The translations under genes and the position numbers were made by a program. From Dastarcus helophoroides (lineage: Eukaryota > Arthropoda > Insecta > Coleoptera > Bothrideridae), in assembly GCA_028583605.1 (NCBI GenBank), contig CM053331.1:35398283-35462282 (forward strand): a DNA stretch of 64,000 bases, in the 5' to 3' direction. Shown piece by piece: positions 58,601 to 64,000 of the stretch (position 1 is its first letter; every line of letters begins with the position of its first letter). The notes under the pieces were generated by a model. It ran no database searches and was not told the origin of the DNA. It saw nothing but the letters and a program-made list of their open reading frames with translations.

Positions 58601-59155
58601 ACTGATGCATTTTTGTTTTTCATTGAAAGTTTGACCACCAAATGATTTTTTGTAACCGCCAAATGATTATTAACTGGTACATCTTAGAGAAACGTATCAT
58701 ATGAAGACAGGATTGCAGTGGAAAAAGAAAATATTACTGATGAACTTTCGTTTTTTATTAAAATTTTGACCACCAAATGATTTTTTGTAACCACCAAATA
58801 ATTATTATCTGGTACAGCTCAGAGAAACGTATCATATGAAGACGGTATTGTAGTGGAAAAAGAAAATATTACTGATAAACTTTTGTTTTTCATTGAAATT
58901 TTGACCACCAAATGATTTTTTGTAACCACCAAATGATTATTAACTGGTACATCTTAGAGAAACGTATCATATGAAGACAGGATTGCAGTGGAAAAAGAAA
59001 ATATTACTGATGAACTTTTGTTTTTCAGTGAAATTTTGACCACCAAATGGTTATTAAGCAGTGCAGCTTAGAAAAATGTATCATATGAAGACCAAATTGT
59101 AATGGAAAAAGAACATATTACTGATTAACTTTGATTTTCCGCTGAAATGTTGACC
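55660..59155. repeat. ~138-bp satellite array, about 25 monomers
   Basis: Each monomer contains GACCACCAAATGATTTTTTG, ACCACCAAATGATTATTAA, a CAGTAC...TTGGAAA block, GTATCATATGAAGACA, GTGGAAAAAGAAAATATTAC and TGATGAACTTTCGTTTTTCA. A variant monomer with CAGTTTCGGAAAATGTACC recurs near 56717, 57102, 57488 and 58277, giving higher-order spacings of about 385, 386 and 789. The 57.48-58.26 kb block is almost repeated at 58.27-59.04 kb. Minus-strand ORFs up to 136 codons (NHLVVKNHLV repeats) are satellite read-throughs. The array is cut at 59163 by the hAT element; decayed monomers appear to continue after 62596. Confidence 0.9.
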
Positions 59156-59594
59156 ACCAAAAGCAGGGGCGGTCTTAACCATTGCGAGGCTCTGGGCTGG
59201 TAGATCTTTGCGAGGCCCTTGTCTTTGTGGAATTAGTTTTAGCATAGTCGTAGGTAGAATAGGGCAGGGTAGGGCGCTTGCCCCTCCCCCTGGCTCATGC
59301 AGTTTAACGTAAATTTATATTCAACTGAGAAAACTTTCTCTAAAGAATTTTCATTCGACAAAATTCGTCCTTCTTTAAGCTATTGACATTTTCTCGAAAT
59401 TTTGACTTATTTCTCAAAATTCGTCTTTGTTCATAAATTTCTTTCGAAATTTCAAATTTATTCCTAAAATTCAATTTCATTCATCAAAATCTGGCTTTAG
59501 TTAAAATTTCGAATTTTTATCTCAAAATTCATCGTTTCTTCCCGAAAATTCGGCTTTTCTTTTAATAGTGATTTTCTGAAAATTTTTATCTGTT

Positions 59595-59735
59595 GATAAC
59601 GAAGGCTTCCACGGCCAGAGTCAGTACAGGATATACTTCTTCCGGGATTGGATCGTGTCAAAGAACTACTAAATGTGTTCGAACACTTTTAGTAGTTCTT
59701 TGACACGGTCCAATCCCGGAAGAAGTATATCCTGT
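59595..59735. mobile_element. Palindromic insertion with 13-bp flanking duplication
   Basis: Flanked by ATTTTTATCTGTT at 59582-59594 and 59736-59748 (exact 13 bp). The insert starts GATAACGAAGGCTTCCACGG. From 59625 it is a near-perfect palindrome: TACAGGATATACTTCTTCCG on the left and its complement at 59717-59736, with a centre around TGTTCGAACAC. A 13-bp variable-type duplication suggests retroposition. I see no hammerhead core here, so it is distinct from F1. Confidence 0.7.
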
Positions 59736-61312
59736 ATTTTTATCTGTTTATCAAGATTTACTTTTTTCGTCAACATTTCATCGATTTTTTGATAAAAATA
59801 TCTGGAAATTTTTATGATTTTTTAAAAATTTTTAAAAAGGCACAAATTCCGAGAAAATTTTCCATGGAATGGTTTATAACTGAAATACAACTTGTTTCTT
59901 AAAATTTCGACGTTTATCTCAATATTGGACCTTTTCTGATCTAGGGTGGGGCAGACATCTCTGCCTGATTCAAGCGGTCAAGAGAAAATTCTAGAAATTA
60001 CATTTTTCTCAAAATTTCTGCTCTTTCGATTTCGACAAAATTTGACTCTCTCTGAAGAATTTCGGGTGTTTACTAAAAAAAAATCGAAATTTCCAGATAA
60101 AAACAAATTTAAAAAAAAAAACGAAACTTGGATATTTTTGTGAAAATCCATCTTTTTTCGCAAATTTAAAATTTGTCCTAAAATCCCATCCTGTATGTTC
60201 CCGAAAATCTGAATATTTTTCCTGGAAATTCGTATCTTGCTTAAAATGTTGACTTTTTTTCAAGATTCGTTTTTTTCATAAACGACTATTCTCAAAATTG
60301 TACTTTTTCTTAAAGTTTGAATATTTTCTGGAAAATTTCGATCTTTGATGCATTTGGTAGCCTTTCTAGAAATGTTAAATATTTTTGAGAGATTTCGTTT
60401 TTTTCAATTCCTTTATTTTTATTAACATCAGATTTAAAGATTTTTAAAGATTAAGATTAAGATTAAGATAAGGTTTCTTAAAATTTGCCTTTTTCCCGAT
60501 ATTTTTATATCAAAGTTCGATATTCAACTTTGCTAAAACTTTTGAATTTTTTTCTTAAAATTAGTTCAAATTCGTCTTGTTTGAAATTTTTACTTTAATC
60601 TCAAAATTCTTGGTCTTTTCTTTTGAAAATCATTTCGCCTATTAAAATTCTGCCACTTTTTTAAATACTTGTCTTTTTTTTAAATTTTAATATTTTTAAA
60701 TTTCCCTTCCGATATTTCAACTTCGTATTTTGCCTTATTTTCGAAATTTTGACTTGTATTTCAAAATGCAATGTTTTAGTTTTTGGAACTTTCTAGGACT
60801 TTTTTCTCGAAATTGGCTTTTCCTTTAAATTTCAATTTTTTTGAAACTCGTCTGTTTTCTCTTAATTAGCTCGGTATATTATCGTAAATTAAAATTGCTG
60901 AAAAAAATATTTTTAGGTTAGTTCGAGAAAAACATTTCTTTATTCAAATTTAAATATTATGTCAAAATTAGAATAAAGAAGTAAACATTTCGAGAGAAGT
61001 GTTTTTGAAAATTACGAATTTCTTCACAATATCTGATCTGTGGAAATATTTTGGCATTTTTAGAATTTTTAGCATTTTTCGAGTTCTTCCTAACGGTTGG
61101 GTCTTTATCCAATTTTGGTTTTCTAAAAAATCCTTTCCCAAAATGGGGTTTTTTTCTCAAAATTCGTAGCTTTTGAAATTACGACTTTTTTCTCTCAAAA
61201 TTGAACTTTCATTTTTTTATTCGGTTTTTTCTGGCTTTTTTTTTTAAATTTAAATTCCCGAGACTTCCATGTTTTTCAAAATTTGTCTTATTCCAGAAAT
61301 TTTGACTCGTAC

Positions 61313-61484
61313 AAAAATTGAAACACAGATCTTCAGAGAGAGTTTCTCTCTGAAGATGACAGCTTGGCTGTCGAAATGCGTTAGAGCAACCTTTGTTGTG
61401 TTTTTTAATTTTTCTTGGTTTCAGGGGAGAAGTTCTGTGTTTCAATTTTTGAAGATAACCAAGGACCAGTCCGTTCCATCAAAC
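61313..61484 (+). mobile_element. F1 foldback element with 13-bp target duplication
   Basis: Flanked by exact 13-bp direct repeats TTTTGACTCGTAC at 61300-61312 and 61485-61497. It begins AAAAATTGAAACACAGAT and then jumps to the central palindrome (CTTCAGAGAGAG against CTCTCTGAAG), so most of the left arm is missing. The ribozyme-like core follows, then a full right arm ending AAGGACCAGTCCGTTCC. It is the best-bounded F1 copy in the window and sits inside the hAT element, so F1 was active after that element arrived. Confidence 0.85.
61346..61386 (+). ncRNA. Putative type I hammerhead ribozyme (F1 family)
   Basis: CUCU (61346-61349), CUGAAGA (61350-61356), an extra U, stem II GACAGC-UUG-GCUGUC, GAA (61373-61375), stem III AUGCGU, cleavage-position U at 61382 in a GUU triplet, AGAG (61383-61386). 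All core bases are present and stems I and II are fully paired. Compared with the copy at 4537, stem III has a U-G in place of a C-G pair. Same caveats: extra U after A9, short stem I, minimal stem III. Confidence 0.6.
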
Positions 61485-62595
61485 TTTTGACTCGTACTTC
61501 AAAATAGTGATGTTTTGGAAGCCTCCACTTCTAGTGAAAAATTTTTCTCAAAGTGTTAAGTTTTTCTGAAAGTTTTAACAAAACTGCACCTTTAAAAATA
61601 TAAGTTTTTCGAATTTTCAACATTTTTTGAGATTTTTCGAAAGATTAGGATTTTATTTTAAATACGATTAGCTAAACATTCCAACTTTTCCAAAATTCGT
61701 TTTTTTTTGTCGAAATTAATCTCTCTCAAAATTAAACTTTCCCTTGAACATGTTGATTTTCTTCAAGAGATTTCAATCTTTTTCTTTCGACGGCATTTTC
61801 AAAAATCGTTATTTTTTTAAAATCTTCGAAGTTTTCCGAAAGGTTCGGTTTTCATTTTAGATTCAGTTTTCTCTTTGTTTTCGCAAACTTCGACTCTATT
61901 TCGAAATTTCAAAGTTAATCTAAAAATTCCATTTCTCAGTTCATGTAGTTAAATGAAAATATACTCAAACAAAACGTTATCCGGTTTTCTTTTTTTTTAA
62001 TCAATTTTTCAAAATGATTCTTACCCCTCTCGCCTACGCCCATGAGTTTTAATGATGATGATTGACGAGGGATGCAACATTATAAATAAATAAACGTTTA
62101 CATTTAAAACTGTTAATTGGGAATTAGGAAAAATTAATAAACAAAAAGATAATCTGTTAAATTAGGGTGCATTAATGTTTTAAAAGTCAGGTATTTAGAA
62201 ATTATGATGGCTACTCCATAATAACACAATAACCCGACGGTAGTTGACAGGTGAAATGAAACACGGGAATTCCCCGAATCGTAGACACGAAGAAAATGGA
62301 GTACTAGCAGGTTTTGTTTAGCCCTTGCAGTTGGCAGCACTTGTGGCACTGGTACGAAACTTCGTCAGTGTGAAAGAGAAGGAAAGAAATATTCTTTAAA
62401 GTGAATGAGACAGATATCAGCGCGATTACTACCACGAAAGAGAGCAGCGATTTGAGTTTTATAATGCGCGGCGTAAGGCGCGAAATTCAAATTAACATTA
62501 GATATCGTATCGCGAGTGCGCAAGGCCCCATGCAAGAGCGAGTTTCCGGGCGGTTGCCCTGCTTGCCACCCCCAAAGGCCGCCCCTGACCAAAAG

Positions 62596-63440
62596 CATTG
62601 ATGACTATTAAGGATGGTCGATTTATGTATTACCACAAAGATATCCTATTTAGTTTCAGACGAAGCGTTTGGTCAGTTTTTAGAATCTTTAGCATTCAAT
62701 CGATTAGGTACAACTTTTCAAGTATGAAGATGAAGTTGTGGTGGCAAACTGATGAGTTTTAATTTATCACCAAAGTTTTAATTTTCAAGAGCACTTGTGA
62801 GTATTAAAGATGAGCAGACTCAACTAATTACACAAAAAATTGACAATGTAATATTGGTTTAAGTCTAGGCAAATACTGATTAGCGTTTCTCCAAATTATT
62901 TTAAGGATAATCCTCCACTGGGTACCTGTGCCATAGTACTTGTTGCAACCCTTAAATCCGCCCCTGGTAATCAATGTTCCCTTTTGACACTAAAAAGTTC
63001 TTTTTAATGTTGAAATGAAGATTAAATAAGGACGCCCAGATAATTAGTTGCACACATGTGAAGTAGTCTGCAGTTCAGGCACCGTGTAACCATTTAATTT
63101 GTTTACTTTAATAAATGAAAAAGGAAATTGGGTGGATGGTTTCACGCGACCTAGTTCGCGGTAATAAATTTGCATCACACTGTTTTTGATGATGTAGTTC
63201 TATTCGGTAGAATTCTCGCTGAGTCATAGGAAGACCAAGGCGAAGAATCATCACTAGGTTAAGGTCATCGTGAATTTGAACCCGATCGAACCCACGTTAA
63301 GAAATAATTGGCGTTTGACTTGTGTACAGCATGAAAATTCGTTCTAGAGAAGCGGTGTCGAGTAAAACCATGAATAGCGTCTATAATGTTGGAAGTGTTC
63401 TTATTTAAGCACTTAAAATTCAAAAATAACTTTTCAAACG
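62596..63440. other. Decayed satellite, an orphan hAT end, then unique sequence
   Basis: 62596-62860 contains worn pieces of the 138-bp monomer (AAGTATGAAGATGAAGTTGTGGTGG region), so the array once continued past the hAT insertion. AACCCTTAAATCCGCCCCTG ends at 62966 and looks like the right end of another hAT element whose left end I did not find. 63000-63440 is non-repetitive with no gene seen. Confidence 0.45.
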
Positions 63441-63975
63441 GAATGTGTCCCACACATGGGATGTGTTTCACACATGTGTTGTCCCACAAGGGATGTGTCT
63501 CACACACTCCTACACAAGAGATGCGTCTCACACAAGGGATGTGTCTCACACACAATGTGTCCCACACAATGTCTCACACACAATGTGTCCCACACACAAT
63601 GTGTCCCACACACAATGTGTCCCACACACAATGTGTCTCACACACAATGTGTCCCACACACAAAGTGTCCCACACACAATGTGTCCCACACACGATGTGT
63701 CCCACACACAATGTGTCCCACACACGATGTGTCCCACAAAATGTCTCACACACAATGTGTCCCACACACAATGTGTCCCACACACAATGTGTCTCACACA
63801 CAATGTGTCCCACACACAAAGTGTCCCACACACAATGTGTCCCACACACGATGTGTCCCACACACAATGTGTCCCACACACAATGTGTCCCACACACAAT
63901 GTGTCCCACACAAGGGATGTATCTCACACACTATATGTCCCACACAAGGGATGTGTCTCACACAGTATAGGTCCC
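63441..63975. repeat. 16-bp minisatellite (CCCACACACAATGTGT)n
   Basis: The unit contains the dyad ACACAATGTGT. Variants (CGATGTGT, AAAGTGT, TCTCACACAC, a short AAAATGTCTC unit) recur in the same order about 172 bp apart (63567 onward and 63739 onward), showing block duplication. Edge units (63441-63540 and 63910-63975) are diverged, with GGGATGTGTCTCACAC. The 16-bp period leaves frames open on both strands (ORFs of 117-194 codons); these are artefacts. Confidence 0.9.
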
Positions 63976-64000
63976 AAGAAGTCGAGGATCACGTTACAGT

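Larger units (their letters stand above)
59164..62587. mobile_element. Non-autonomous hAT element (~3.4 kb) with 8-bp target duplication
   Basis: Exact 8-bp direct repeats ACCAAAAG at 59156-59163 and 62588-62595. Termini are CAGGGGCGGTCTT and the complement CAGGGGCGGCCTT (12 of 13), a classic hAT terminus. Its inside is decayed TCGAAATTTT filler plus two nested insertions: a palindrome at 59595-59735 and an F1 element at 61313-61484. It inserted into a monomer of the 138-bp satellite. No transposase frame is visible; the ORFs at 59946-60263 and 62401-62601 are short and unrecognisable. Confidence 0.85.

Noticed and set aside
55660..59155. CTGATGA followed by GAAA in the 138-bp satellite as a hammerhead
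   Set aside because: The bases between them cannot form stem II, and no stem I partner or GUH site is placed correctly.
63386..63970. Cys/His-rich ORFs on both strands
   Set aside because: Products of the 16-bp minisatellite; the apparent Cys/His pattern follows the repeat period and is not a zinc finger.
1..64000. Bacterial-type systems (CRISPR, operons, toxin or defence islands), rRNA and tRNA genes
   Set aside because: Regular repeats here are contiguous satellites without unique spacers, and I found no rRNA stretch and no convincing tRNA cloverleaf by eye; a tRNAscan-SE run would settle the latter.

Overview
The window looks like one long stretch of intron from an arthropod, probably an insect, nuclear genome. 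It is strongly AT-rich and packed with tandem satellites, microsatellites and non-autonomous transposable elements. I see no operon-like gene order and no long ORF with a mixed, protein-like composition. The long ORFs present are read-throughs of heptamer, hexamer or 16-bp repeats. The only protein-coding feature I can defend is a 195-bp exon at 36857-37051 (+). It has good splice sites, is phase 1-1, and encodes one sushi/CCP module. It resembles the sushi modules of insect selectin-like membrane proteins of the furrowed type, but that gene assignment is from memory. If it is right, the rest of the window is intron on the plus strand.

Layout: 0.7-2.8 kb is a ~550-bp tandem array. 3-7.7 kb is a cluster of a foldback element (here called family F1), partly amplified as 305-bp and 640-bp repeats. 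7.9-14 kb holds ~1.42-kb tandem units interrupted by a GC-richer island (12.4-13.5 kb). 14.9-21.5 kb holds ~690/870-bp units. 21.7-23.2 kb has a second foldback family (F2). 24.7-28.1 kb is an (ATCCTTC)n array. 28.6-30.3 kb is a ~355-bp array. 30.9-35.2 kb is a ~340-bp higher-order satellite. 36.4-37.1 kb has two F1 copies and the exon. 37.4-45.4 kb is decayed AT filler with a (TTCCTC)n array. 48.7-51.3 kb is a second polypyrimidine array. 51.4-53.2 kb is a hAT element with an 8-bp target duplication. 55.7-59.2 kb is a ~138-bp satellite. 59.2-62.6 kb is a second hAT element with an 8-bp duplication and nested insertions. 63.4-64 kb is a 16-bp minisatellite.

The most interesting signal is a set of hammerhead-ribozyme-like sequences. 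F1 carries a type I-like hammerhead: the CUGANGA core, a covarying stem II, GAA, a very short stem III ending in GUU, and a 4-bp stem I. It is embedded in a palindromic element flanked in places by 10-13-bp direct repeats. Two F1 copies that lack the ribozyme core are joined within about two bases of the predicted self-cleavage site. A second, unrelated repeat at 54.5 kb carries a cleaner hammerhead with a GUC cleavage triplet, and a decayed relative lies at 38.2 kb. Together these suggest retrozyme-like or Penelope-like non-autonomous retroelements. Cleavage activity and the mobilising machinery are inference; no reverse transcriptase is visible here.
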